Shown: in pieces, positions 1 through 9,659 of the stretch
Position numbering within the stretch: the stretch's first letter is position 1
Layout of the letters: every line of letters begins with the position of its first letter
Source: Nemophila menziesii
Lineage: Eukaryota > Streptophyta > Magnoliopsida > Boraginales > Hydrophyllaceae
DNA: 64,000 bases
Reading direction: 5' to 3'
NCBI GenBank assembly: GCA_029959085.1
Contig: JARWIR010000015.1
Span: forward strand, 6,571,017 to 6,635,016
Program-made: the position numbers and the translations under genes
Notes under the pieces: generated by a model
Databases searched by the model: none
Seen by the model: only the letters and a program-made list of their open reading frames with translations
What the model was told of the DNA's origin: nothing

Positions 1-757
1 ACACTCTAGAAATCTCTTGTTAATCTTCTTCCAACTTTGCTCTTTGAATAATCTCTCATGTGACAGTTGTTCATCCAGGAATATGTTTTGAACACCGCTA
101 CTAGCGTCCCAGAAGCTTTTGTTCATCTTGGGTTAAAGGACTATCGATTGTAGAGGTTGTGGTGTCTTCCTTTTGAAAGTTGAAACCTTTTTGCTCTTTG
201 AATTCACCACAGCTAGCTTTCCTCTATTCTCTTGATCCGATTTACCTCGTAATTTATTCCCAAACTAGTACCCATCTCAATTGAAATCTTCTAGAGTTTA
301 CCCAATACCTTGCTTTGATTCTTCATATCCCTTAACACTTGATAATATCTCTATTCTCTTTATCATCTCTTTGACCCCCAACTCAAAGCTTTGAACACTC
401 TTGAAATTTGTACTTTATGATCATAGGTGGAACAAGCTTTATTTGGGTTAGGAAAGGTGTTAGGATGACAATTCTCCATGTGGGTATGATTGAATCAAGC
501 TTTAATGGTGTGGGTTTAAGGATTTTCAGAAAAAGATGTTGAGATTCATGGCTTCGATTCTCCGTTTCTAGGTGTTTTGATATGATTCGGGTGCTTGAAT
601 CTTCTTTGTAATGATGTAGGGAAGGCTTTGGATGGTGATTTGGTAGTGTTTGGATGTTAGGTGAAGGTTTTTATGAGCTTTAATGGAGTTAGGAGAGTTT
701 TGGAGAAGAGAAAGAGGCTTGAGGTTTATGAAATTCGGAATTAATAGCTCTATATCT

Positions 758-765
758 CTTTTATA
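758..765 (-). promoter_or_regulatory. TATA box of the putative LTR
   Basis: On the minus strand this reads TATAAAAG. It lies just downstream of the palindrome cluster, where a retrotransposon U3 promoter would be expected. No transcript evidence is available. Confidence 0.4.
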
Positions 766-803
766 AGCTCAATCCGTAACTTTCTCTCTCTGGCGGCGTG
801 GCG

Positions 804-1028
804 CGGTATACCGGGCATATCCTCCGGTATACCGGAACATCTGATGATAAATTTTTTTTAGCTTCTGGATAAAACCCGTGGTAGGACCCCGTGGTACGGG
901 TTTTTGAGCTGCGGACCATGGTCCGGTGTAGGGTCCGGTATACCGGACCCATCAGCTTTTTTTTTTCTTTTCTGTACACAACACGTGGCTGCTACCGTGG
1001 CACGGGTTTTTACCTTGCGGTGCACCGC
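804..1028. repeat. Cluster of perfect GC-rich palindromes
   Basis: Perfect palindromes are CGGTATACCG (804-813), CCGGTATACCGG (824-835), CGGACCATGGTCCG (912-925), GGGTCCGGTATACCGGACCC (931-950, 20 bp) and GCGGTGCACCGC (1017-1028). The surrounding DNA is also unusually GC-rich for the window. They lie upstream of the putative TATA box on the minus strand, so they could be protein-binding repeats in a U3 region. Function is unknown. Confidence 0.8.
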
Positions 1029-1308
1029 GGCTGAGGTCCGGTTTACCGCACTTGGCAAAAACCTCCCCATCAGCTAGATCTCGAAAAGTTATGCAGTTTA
1101 GGCTCAAAGATCACCTGATTTCGACATCCGAGCGCAAAGATATGACTTGCCGAAGTTTCTCCGTTCCGAAAAATTTTGCTCGCTTCCCTAACTCGATTTC
1201 TCCAATACCTAAACATCAAAAACACTAATACCTTCCTCAAATATGCAATATCAACTAAAAATAACTAAACTAAACTAAAACTAAAACTTGAAAACATAAA
1301 AATTATTA

Positions 1309-1344
1309 TGGGATGTCTCCCAAAAGGCACTTTTGTTTAACGTC
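1309..1344 (-). other. Conserved double-hairpin motif after a gypsy pol ORF
   Basis: On the minus strand, soon after the stop codon of the 1371-3596 ORF, the sequence has a GACGTTAAACAAAAG start. It then has two small hairpins: CAAAAG-tgc-CTTTTG, followed by GGGA-gaca-TCCC. A similar GTTAAACAAG...GGGAGGCAACCC motif follows pol in many plant Athila/Tat elements, as recalled from general knowledge. Its role is not known to me. Confidence 0.5.
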
Positions 1345-1370
1345 TTTCAAAGTTAGACGAGTTACCTTGG

Positions 1371-3596
1371 TTATTTCTTTTTATAGCCTCCCCAGCAGTG
1401 AGTGAGATGATTAACACTTACCAAATCGAGCTTGCAACCTTTGATAGCCTTGATTTCGACCACTCCTTCTGAGATAATTTGCGTGATAACATAAGGTCCC
1501 TTCCAAGAACTGCTCTGTTTGGGGTTGGGAGGTTTCCATGCCACCTCGTCTCCTACCCCAAACTCAATATTTTTCTCTATGATTTCTTGGAGACTTTCAG
1601 GTTCTGGCTTCTTGGTTACTGCTCTGATTGGATATAGTTCTTTTGACTTCTTTTTCCTCTTCTTTCCCGAAACATAGAATGTTTCAGCGTTATCTCCAAT
1701 ACTAAGGGTCACAGTTCCTTCATTCACATTCACTATAGTATCGCTGGTGGCTAGGAATGGACGCCCAAGAATAAATGGGACGTTCTTATCTGCTTTGTAG
1801 TCAAGAATAATAAAGTCCGTTGGAATAACAAGGTTACCTACTTGAACGAGTACATCCTCTATTACTCCCCACGGCTTAACTGTAGAGTGATCCGCAAGTT
1901 GTAAGACTACGGATGTCGGTTTCGCTTCACTAATACCAATCTTCTTGAATACACTTTTGGGCATGATATTCACACTTGCCCCTAAATCACACATGGCTTT
2001 TCCATGAAATATACCACCTATTTTGATTGGGAGATTGAAACTTCCCGGATCTTTGCGCTTCGGTGGTAATCTTCTTTGAACTCGTGCTGATACCCCTTCG
2101 TTGATTGCTACAGACTTGGCTCTTGTGAATCTTTTCATATTGGAGAGTGCCTCCAGAAAGAATCGATCATAGTTTCTCCTTCCTTCCATAGCTTCGAGTA
2201 AAGGGACGTTAATTTTCACTTGTTTTAACGCCTCTATACACTTCTGATGTTGCTCCGTGGGATAGTGGCAATGTATGGGTGTTTGTCTTGCTCTACTTCT
2301 CTCTTCAATTCTTGGTCCATCAACCACTCTAGGCTTCTTAATCTCATCATGTTCAACTTCTTCAACCCAATCCTCAACAATTATCTCATCTAAGTTCATC
2401 GGACTTACGTTTGACTTGTTTGCTTCGGTGATTATCTCACCGTGTTCTTTAATCTTTTGAGCTTGAAGACTAATAGTCTGAACCTTGTCGTCAACGTATT
2501 GGATCTTCTTCATGTTAGTAGTTGTATCTTGGGTCAATTGTAGGAGTTGACTTTGCATCTGTTCTATGATTGTAGTGAGCTGCATCACATTCTTCTCTAA
2601 AAGTTGATTATGTTGTTTAAGATCTTGGTTCTGTTGTTGCAGGCTTTGCACTACTGATGCATCGATCTTTGATTCAAGTCTGCTCATATTTTCCTTCGAG
2701 AATTTGATGAATTGACTAATAGTCTCTTTTAACTCTGTAATCTCTTCTTGAGGACGTGATTGAGCTTGACTTACATTATGCACAGTGTAGCTCGGTGGTT
2801 GATCAGCTTGATTTTCATAGGCTTGCTCTTGTAGGTATAACTGTCGAGGTGGCTTTGGGATGCTTTCCTTAACAGTTATAGCGAGTTGTTGTATTTGATC
2901 TTGCAAGCTTGAAATCCTCGCGTCTCCTTCTTCGTTAGTGGTAGGAGTTTTTCCTTGTGGCCAACTCATGTTGTTCTCAATGATTGTTTCTATACCACTT
3001 TTTGCTTCTTTTGGATCCATAGAGACAAAATTTCCACGACCCATATTATCTGCTCTCAGCCTTGACTCTCTATCGAGTCCATTATAGAACATGGATAATT
3101 GTAATTGTGGCGTGTATCCATGTAGTGGACATTTTGCCAACATCTTTTGAAATCTCGTCCATGCTTCACCAACACTCTCTCCGGCTTCTTGTAAGAAATT
3201 TGTAGGCTCCAATAGTTCCTTTACTCGCATACTTGTAGGATAATATTTATCAAGGAATCTTTCTTGAAGCTTGTCCCAATTGGTTATTAGCTCGGGAGGT
3301 TGATCATCGAACCAATCGCTTGCTTTCCCGGTCAAGAAAAATTGAAACATTAAATAATACATCTGTTCTTGCGTAACACCTTCATTAATGTAGGCATCAC
3401 AAAATTGCATGAATTTTTGAACAGATCTGACCGGATCTTGATTTGTATCACCATTAAATTTCCCATAGCTCGCGAATTGATTAATTAAATCAGGATCAGG
3501 CTTGAATCTAACGGCTTGGATAGTTGGGACGCGAATCCCAATGCGTTGAACTCGAAATTTACTAGGTAAACCTAGCTCTAACCGTTGATTATCCAT
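1371..3596 (-). CDS. Athila-like gag-protease polyprotein fused to an integrase C-terminal module; RT, RNase H and integrase core absent
   Basis: An intact 741-codon ORF. Residues about 1-215 are a retrotransposon gag (capsid) domain, including the DWFDDQP and LDKYYPTSM stretches. Residues about 285-400 are Gln-rich and predicted coiled coil. The CX2CX4HX4C knuckle seen in the related gag genes at 6356 and 28420 is missing. A gypsy aspartic protease follows at about 520-640, with the active-site block MCDLGASVNIMP and the flap-region block ILGRPFLA. A Lys-rich linker then leads straight into a GDEVAWKPP...WKGPYVIT segment, an integrase C-terminal (GPY/F) module, ending at GGYKKK. No reverse transcriptase, RNase H or integrase catalytic core is present. 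The start is the ATG about 105 bp downstream of the primer site. I infer a non-autonomous element relying on a partner's polymerase; the open frame suggests youth or selection. Confidence 0.85.
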   Translation of the reverse strand: MDNQRLELGLPSKFRVQRIGIRVPTIQAVRFKPDPDLINQFASYGKFNGDTNQDPVRSVQKFMQFCDAYINEGVTQEQMYYLMFQFFLTGKASDWFDDQPPELITNWDKLQERFLDKYYPTSMRVKELLEPTNFLQEAGESVGEAWTRFQKMLAKCPLHGYTPQLQLSMFYNGLDRESRLRADNMGRGNFVSMDPKEAKSGIETIIENNMSWPQGKTPTTNEEGDARISSLQDQIQQLAITVKESIPKPPRQLYLQEQAYENQADQPPSYTVHNVSQAQSRPQEEITELKETISQFIKFSKENMSRLESKIDASVVQSLQQQNQDLKQHNQLLEKNVMQLTTIIEQMQSQLLQLTQDTTTNMKKIQYVDDKVQTISLQAQKIKEHGEIITEANKSNVSPMNLDEIIVEDWVEEVEHDEIKKPRVVDGPRIEERSRARQTPIHCHYPTEQHQKCIEALKQVKINVPLLEAMEGRRNYDRFFLEALSNMKRFTRAKSVAINEGVSARVQRRLPPKRKDPGSFNLPIKIGGIFHGKAMCDLGASVNIMPKSVFKKIGISEAKPTSVVLQLADHSTVKPWGVIEDVLVQVGNLVIPTDFIILDYKADKNVPFILGRPFLATSDTIVNVNEGTVTLSIGDNAETFYVSGKKRKKKSKELYPIRAVTKKPEPESLQEIIEKNIEFGVGDEVAWKPPNPKQSSSWKGPYVITQIISEGVVEIKAIKGCKLDLVSVNHLTHCWGGYKKK

Positions 3597-3627
3597 CTAA
3601 AATCCTGAGAAAGACTAAAACAAAAAG

Positions 3628-3641
3628 AAAGCGTAAAACTG
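3628..3641 (-). promoter_or_regulatory. Conserved gag leader motif, splice-acceptor-like
   Basis: On the minus strand this reads CAGTTTTACGCTTT after a T-rich run, between primer site and gag start. The same 14 bases occur in the leaders of the gypsy elements at 5304-5317 (+) and 20338-20351 (-). The shape (pyrimidines, then CAG) resembles a 3' splice site. Splicing is inference. Confidence 0.45.
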
Positions 3642-3700
3642 AAAACAAATAAAAACTTCTACACTAAATAAACACAAAATAGATTTAACTTAAAGATAAA

Positions 3701-3718
3701 TCCCCGGCAGCGGCGCCA
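3701..3718 (-). promoter_or_regulatory. Primer binding site, tRNA-Asp type
   Basis: The minus strand reads TGGCGCCGCTGCCGGGGA, the form expected for priming by tRNA-Asp in Athila/Tat gypsy elements. It lies 6 bp inside the LTR edge at 3725 and fixes the orientation of the element. Confidence 0.85.
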
Positions 3719-3724
3719 AAAACT

Positions 3725-5233
3725 TGGTGGGGGCAAAGGTGTGATAAAATAATAGATAAATAAAGATAATAATAAAGAGTCACACACCCTTGAGAACCAC
3801 GGAACTCACTGCAAGTATCACAGATCGTTTGCAAGTTTTAATGATAAGTCAAGTTCGTTCGCAGGGATTGTATCCGTTAGATCTACTTATATTTAACAAG
3901 CGTAGAGGAATTTAGATGTTAAGATTAAAATATAAAAAGATGAAATAATAATCTACGCAATTAAATAATTAAAACAAATAAACAAAACAAATAACTAAAT
4001 ATGAATGTAAGTCAAATAGATTAGGATTACTAATATGAGTCTATTACTAAATCGTTATTCTAACCTGTCACAGATTAAGCATTATATATTAACCAGGATT
4101 CTAAATTCTACCTAGCCTTTTCTAGGCTTAGGAGCAACCTCTCCACTACTAGGGATTCCTAAGTAATGATTGGTGATTAAATCAAACCTTAATGGCTATC
4201 TAGTTAGGCAAGGTATCAAAACTAGACGATTATGTGGTGTTGTCAATAACTAAGATTAATCCTAAGATTGGCCAAATCTAGGGATGTAACAATAAGTCAA
4301 AACACATAATAACAATATACGCCAAGCTCAATCAATTAAAATAACAAATAGTATTTAAAGAACAAATAATAATCCAACAATTAAAAGTAAACTTACAGAA
4401 TAAAAGCTTAGAAATATGGTTGAGAATAGATCTATAGCTAATTACTCTAAATATAGAGAAGGTGAGATGTAGAAGAGGAGTTTGTCACTCTCCAACTTCT
4501 TCTTCTTGTCTTCCTCTATAGGTCAGCTTGCTTCTTGGATGAATAGCTTGATTCTAAGGATGAATATTAATGTAAAGGACTAAGGTATTGTTTATAATTT
4601 AAGCTAATGTTTAGAACTGAGCAAGGACATGTTTACAATGATAAGAGGGTGTATTTATAGGTGTCTTGGAAGCCCTAATTCGTTTTCTTGAAGGAGAAGT
4701 AAGTAGTGGACTCCAAGCCCAACTCAAATTCGTAACCCTAAAAACATGAAATCAGGTCCGATCTTCTTTTGGCTCTAACAGTTTCAATATTCATCCGTTT
4801 GACGCGTATGAATATACCAAATTGATCGTCTCGGAAAGCTCTTAAACTTTGCTCTTGACCGTTTCTCCAAATTCCACACCGTTTTTGAGATATAAGCTGA
4901 TTTGTGGTCGTAGGTGCAGAAATTCAGGATTAAGGCAGCTTTTCCTTTTCCATATTTTTAGCTTTTGTTTCCTTATCTCCAATTACCATGCTTATCTCTT
5001 TCCATATCTTGTAGTATTTGACTTGGAATCTAATTAATCTCCATAATTATCTTTAAAGCTTCACACTAAATAAATAATTAAACCCAATATGCTCTAAAAA
5101 TATTATTTTACTAAATCAAGACTCAAAATAGGAAAGTGTAGCATTTCTCAAGAAAATCGACTATAATGACTTCTAAATCACTAAAAATGATGTCTCATCC
5201 TAATATAAATCTATCACAAATGAGGAGACATCA
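3725..5233 (-). mobile_element. 5' LTR of the minus-strand Athila-like element
   Basis: About 1.5 kb. On the minus strand it starts TGATGTCTCC and ends CCCCCACCA, next to the primer site. A TATAAATA box lies at 4652-4659 and an inverted repeat (TGATGTCTC/GAGACATCA, 5188-5196 and 5225-5233) sits at the outer end. Blocks of it recur in the LTRs at 17926-19090 and 36925-37921. Its outer end directly abuts GCGCC, the start of another element's primer site. Confidence 0.8.
4652..4659 (-). promoter_or_regulatory. LTR TATA box
   Basis: The minus strand reads TATAAATA inside the 3725-5233 LTR, a plausible core promoter for the downstream gag-protease ORF. Confidence 0.5.
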
Positions 5234-5250
5234 GCGCCTCTGCCGGGGAC
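5234..5250 (+). promoter_or_regulatory. Truncated primer binding site of the plus-strand Athila element
   Basis: GCGCCTCTGCCGGGGAC is a tRNA-Asp-type primer site missing its first TG. It is immediately preceded by the outer end of the opposite-strand LTR. The following leader (GGTAGCGTGTGACC) also occurs in the element at 20400, so this is a real primer site whose own LTR is not adjacent. Confidence 0.8.
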
Positions 5251-5344
5251 GGTAGCGTGTGACCCAGGTGTTAATTTAGTAGTTTAATTGTTATTTTATT
5301 TTTCAGTTTTACGCTTTGGTTTGTTCGTTCTTTCTCAGGTTTAC

Positions 5345-7372
5345 ATGTTTTGGTATATGCTCGAAGATCCTCAGATCCTTGAGAATCCCGAAATCCTAGT
5401 CCGAGAAGCAAACAAAAGAAAGAAACAAGCGAAAGCAAATGAAAGAGGGGATAAATCAGCGAGAGAAAAAATGGCTGAAGAACACGAGATTAATCCTCCT
5501 CTTGTTCCATAAGTTCAACCTCCAGTTATTAACGATCTGTGGTTCATCAATGGTCCTGAACAAGCTCCATATCGAGCTCCTGCCCTTGGAATTGGCCCTG
5601 CCAATATTGATGTCGCGATATACAGACCCGATCCTGGTATGTTATCTTACTTTCAAAATTATGGCAATTTCCGAGGATCACCTGGGGAAGATCCAATTCG
5701 TGTTGTACAGAAGTTCATGCGAATTTGCGATTCCTATATTACACAAGGAGTGACTAGAGATCAGATGTATTTTGTAAATTTTAGATATTTTGTGATAGAT
5801 GGAGCAAGTGAATAGCATGATTCTCAAGAGCCTGGATCAATTACTACTTGGAATGCGTTGTAAACTACATTTTTCGATAGATACTACCCAACTAACATGA
5901 GATTAGATGCACAGATTGCTCTAACTTCCTTTGAGCAAGAACAAGACGAGACTTTGGGTAGGAGTTGGTCAAGATTTCAAATATGTTTATGAAGATTTCC
6001 TGATCATGGCCTTACAAAACATCAACAATTGAAGATATTCTATAAATGCCTTGATGGGCAATCAAAAAATGATTTAGACCTGCTTTGTGGTGGTGGATTC
6101 TTACAGGTACAACCAGTTCATGCTAAGGTTATTTTGAATAGAACAGTGAAGAATGAGATGGGTTGGAACACCGTGAGAACACCTATCGGAGGTGGAAGTT
6201 ACAAAGAAAGTAGTGCTGTGATTGAGGAAAAATTCTCCTCATTGGAGAATAAATTAAAGAACACGTTGGAGCAGCAATTGAAACAGCTTACTTTAGCTGT
6301 TAAAGAAGGTTTTTCAGGTAGAAGAGTAGATGTTAATGTTACACAAGAAGTTTATGGGTGTTCTAACTGTGGTGTACAAGATCATGATTGGGAGAATTGT
6401 CAAAGTAATCCAGAAGCTGTAATGTTTGTTGCCAACCGAGGGAACTATAATTCAGGTGGTCAAGGTCAGCAACCGAATAGAAACCATCTGGGTTTCCAAT
6501 ATTAAAATCCAAGTGGGGCTGCTAATCCAACATATGCATATCAGCCGCCCCAAGGTAATAACTATCAGCCTAGACCACAAAACAACTACCAAGGGACACA
6601 AGGTTACGGGAATCAAGCTCAGAGAAAACCTCCTCAAGACACCTATACCGACACCATGAATCAGAAAGCTCTACCTGCTCAACCTCAAGAAGGTGCGTTA
6701 GATGTTCAACAAACCTTGCTGACATTAATCAAGATTCAAAAAAAAGCTAGCCAAGATCAACAATCTACTGCCGCAACAATTAAATTTTTAGAAAATCAGA
6801 TAGCTCAGATGTCGAAACAATTGAGTCAGCGTCCACAAGGGAAACTGCCTAGTGAAACTGAAGAACCTAAGCAATACGAAGAGTGTAACAATATCTTGCT
6901 TAGAAGTGGTAAGAAGCTTCCACCACCACCTTTTCATGTTATGAAAGAAAAAGAAACAACTATGAAAGAGAAAGCGGTAAAAGATGTGGCGGAGAAAGAA
7001 GATGATCCTGAAGTGGTAGAAGTAGAGAAGATTCCGGAGATTCCAAAGAAGAAAGATGTTATAGAAACCCGTCCTCCTCCACCATTCCCTTCAAGAGTTC
7101 AGAAGAAAGGAGATACTGCTGAATATCAGAGATTCATGAATATGGTGAGTAAGCTCAACATTAATATCCCTTTCTTAGAGGCTATCAAAGGTGTACCAAA
7201 GTATATGAAATTCTTGAAAAGAGCCATCACCAGCAAAAGCTAGTATCTAGAGAATGAAATGATAGGTTTGCCAGAAGAGTATAGTGCCATTTGCCAGAGT
7301 AAGTTGCCACCTAAATTACTTACGATTCCAATTTCTATTGGTACTACTCTTCCGCCATTAAGTTACAAATAA
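5345..7372 (+). pseudogene. Athila-type gag pseudogene with zinc knuckle, truncated in protease
   Basis: One reading frame runs from the ATG at 5345 to 7372, broken by in-frame stops at 5510, 5810, 5861, 5990, 6503 and 7241 but by no frameshift that I can see. It contains the capsid-like region (DPIRVVQKFM, RYYPTNMR), the knuckle CSNCGVQDHDWENC at about 6356-6397 (CX2CX4HX4C), Gln/Pro/Tyr-rich DNA, and the conserved PPPFPSR linker. It stops soon after PISIG, where the protease would begin. A 15-bp gap removes five residues that the related element at 29385 keeps. Alignment with 27960-29208 confirms the family. It cannot encode a full protein. Confidence 0.85.
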
Positions 7373-7429
7373 ATTTGTGAGTTGTTAGCTAGGATAGATA
7401 TTTTACTTTAATAATAACAACCACTTTTT

Positions 7430-7960
7430 GTTAGTACACTTTTGGAAGATAACCCAATATTTTTTTTACATAATTCTTGGTTAGGATATGCTTTTACAAG
7501 AGATCCAAGAATTTTAACAATGACGGTGAATCTTTGACGCGTTGAGTTTAGACTATCCTTGTTCTTTATTTTGAACAACTCGTATCGAATGATATATATA
7601 AAAAAATTGACTCGTTCGTCTCAATAATTCCTTCATAAGATTCTTGAGACATTCCCAAATTTTAAATGCCTAATCAATTCACTTACTCGATCATATTCGG
7701 CCTTAGAGAGACCACAGATCAGTGTGTTCAAAACTCTATCAGTTTTTGAGAGTTCGAGCTTATCATCCTTTGTAAGATTTTATTTGGTTTTGATGGTGTT
7801 TTTTATCATAATTTTTCCTTCATCGTTAGTATTCTCTTTCTACGGAATGTAGGAACCATCAAGTGTGAATTTCCATTCTATTCTTCCAATAGATATTGTT
7901 TGAACCTATAAAAAGAGGGGGTCTAGTAGTAGTAAATGTTCCCCATAAATAGATTCTATG
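7430..7960 (-). pseudogene. Ty1/copia gag (UBN2-like) remnant
   Basis: On the minus strand, translation in shifting frames gives pieces resembling a copia gag, including a block like LGSLVKAYPNQELCKK with a leucine-rich pattern. A copia primer site at 7996-8012 lies just upstream on the same strand, which supports the call. Frameshifts and stops are frequent. The fragment ends close to where the Athila pseudogene ends (about 7375). Confidence 0.5.
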
Positions 7961-7995
7961 TTGTTAACTCAATAACGGTTAAGTAAAAAACAAGA

Positions 7996-8012
7996 GTTAC
8001 ACTCTGATACCA
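7996..8012 (-). promoter_or_regulatory. Copia primer binding site, initiator tRNA-Met type
   Basis: The minus strand reads TGGTATCAGAGTGTAAC. TGGTATCAGAG is the standard start of the plant copia primer site. The bases before it on the minus strand end in TTATCA, a possible LTR edge near 8015. Confidence 0.7.
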
Positions 8013-8015
8013 CTT

Positions 8016-9100
8016 GATAAGCCTAGAAGAGGTGTGGATAGGTTTTAAAAGAAAGATACCAGTAAGTTAAACTTTTAGCAATATAATAGTATTTTGAAAA
8101 ATGTAGAAGTAATTCGTCAAACAGTTAGAATGTTAAATACACAATAAAGATGAAGGGTAAGAAACAACACCTATAATCACATACACAACTCAAGTCATGT
8201 AAATTAAATAGATGTGTAAAGATTAGTCAAGCATATATAGTGGTTCTAACTCCCGAGGGCCTAACCCACGACCTAGGGTCGTCCCCGTATGATTTTCAAA
8301 TATTCTATTCCACTAAGCTTCCGTATCTCTTAACGATAAGATAACAAACCTTTACACCAAGGTTTTTTTGGGGTAAAACACAACCTAAACTTGATAATCA
8401 AGTTAAGCTCTTAGGGTAATTTTACACACAAGCAATCCCTTCCAACCTAGGAAGTTTCCCCCTCTTCTCTAAACTCTAACAACCGTTGATAAATTCTAAT
8501 CTAGAAGAAGAGTAAAAACTATTTGAATTTTAAATATGGTACAAAAAAAATCCCATCCTCAATAATATACTCTTCTTACTAAATTTATATTTAAATATTT
8601 AACATTATGATACCCTAATATATTTTTTAACTACTATATATACTAACTTATATACATAAAATCAGAAACACTAAAAACTATCTCCCCTCTCTCCTCTTCC
8701 CACCCCAACCCAATACTCTTTTTCCTATACTCTCATGAACTACAAGCGACTTCAACCATAGTGAGTCGTGACCTACAACCCAACAAACTTTTTCCTCTCC
8801 TATCATTATTATTTTATGAGTTTTTTGGGGGGAAAGCCATTAAAACTTCATCGTTTGTGGTTTTCTCGCTAAGAGAAGCTTGACCGAAGAAGATGGCCAT
8901 TAAGGGCGAGCTTGAGGGTGAGAGCTTGAAGGTTGTTCGTGAGTTTTCTAATGAGCTGCAATGTCACTAATGGAGGTTAGAAATGGTTCGTTAATGGAGA
9001 AGAATATTTGTTTGTTGAGCTGGTTCAAAACACTGGCGTGATCTAATGGTTTGAAGAGGAGAAAACTTTGTTGAGGAAGAGGAAGCTTTGTTCATTGGCT
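8016..9100. other. No gene seen; possible copia LTR then unknown DNA
   Basis: By position the first part should be the 5' LTR of the minus-strand copia remnant, but its outer end could not be placed. The rest is AT-rich. I see no ORF, RNA gene or clear repeat. Confidence 0.35.
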
Positions 9101-9109
9101 AGTTATTTT

Positions 9110-9425
9110 CGTTAAATACTTAGCGATTTTGCGTTGATACTCAACGATTTTGTGTAATAGTTAGTGATTTTATTTATTACTCAATGATTTTATGTCAATA
9201 CTCAATGATTTTGCATAATACTCAGTTATTTTCTGAAATAGTCAGTGATTTTTTATGTTAATACTTCGTGATTTTTCGTAACACGCAATGATTTTGCGTT
9301 AATACACAGTGATTTTGTGTTAATGCTTAGTGATTTTGTGTTAATACTCAGTGGTTTTAAATAATATTTAGTGATTTTAAATTATATTTAGTGATTTCAA
9401 ATAATACTAGTGATTTGCAACTAAT
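9110..9425. repeat. Degenerate minisatellite, about 22-26 bp unit
   Basis: A dozen or so imperfect units built on ACTCAGTGATTTTGTGTTAAT follow each other. The GTGATTTT core is best kept; TACTCA becomes TAGTTA or TATTTA toward the right end. No ORF spans it. Confidence 0.75.
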
Positions 9426-9575
9426 ATTCAAAGTTTTTTTGGTATACTTGGTATGTTTTTTGATATATAGAGAATTTTTTCGATATTTAAAGATTTTTTG
9501 AATACTTAGTGAAATCTATGAGTACGCCTAGACGGTGGAGCCGGATGTGTTGGTGGTGGTCGAAACTGAACAATA

Positions 9576-9652
9576 CAGATACTCAGTGACTCGATACTTA
9601 GTGACTCGATACTCAACGACTTGATACTCAGTGACTTGTCTAGTGAGTCAAT
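9576..9652. repeat. Short minisatellite, about 18 bp unit
   Basis: Four to five units of GATACTCAGTGACTC/TT run in tandem. The ACTCAGTGA core is shared with the array at 9110-9425, so the two probably come from the same ancestral unit. Confidence 0.65.
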
Positions 9653-9659
9653 TAGTTGG

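Larger units (their letters stand above)
1..1308 (-). mobile_element. Probable gypsy LTR or 3' non-coding DNA, cut by window edge
   Basis: No gene is visible. Read on the minus strand, the segment follows the end of the 1371-3596 ORF and looks like an LTR. A stretch with many GC-rich palindromes (about 800-1050) precedes a TATAAAAG box at 758-765, and a non-coding C/A-rich stretch follows to the window edge. It does not match the LTR at 3725-5233, so it is either an LTR from another family joined by recombination or the long 3' non-coding region common in Athila elements. LTR identity is inference from layout; retroelement origin is likely from position. Confidence 0.5.

Noticed and set aside
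1371..3596. Host gene with a retropepsin domain
   Set aside because: The adjacent primer binding site, LTR and gag domain show a retrotransposon ORF; domestication is not supported.
9110..9425. CRISPR-like array
   Set aside because: The units are contiguous degenerate repeats without unique spacers, in a plant nuclear context.
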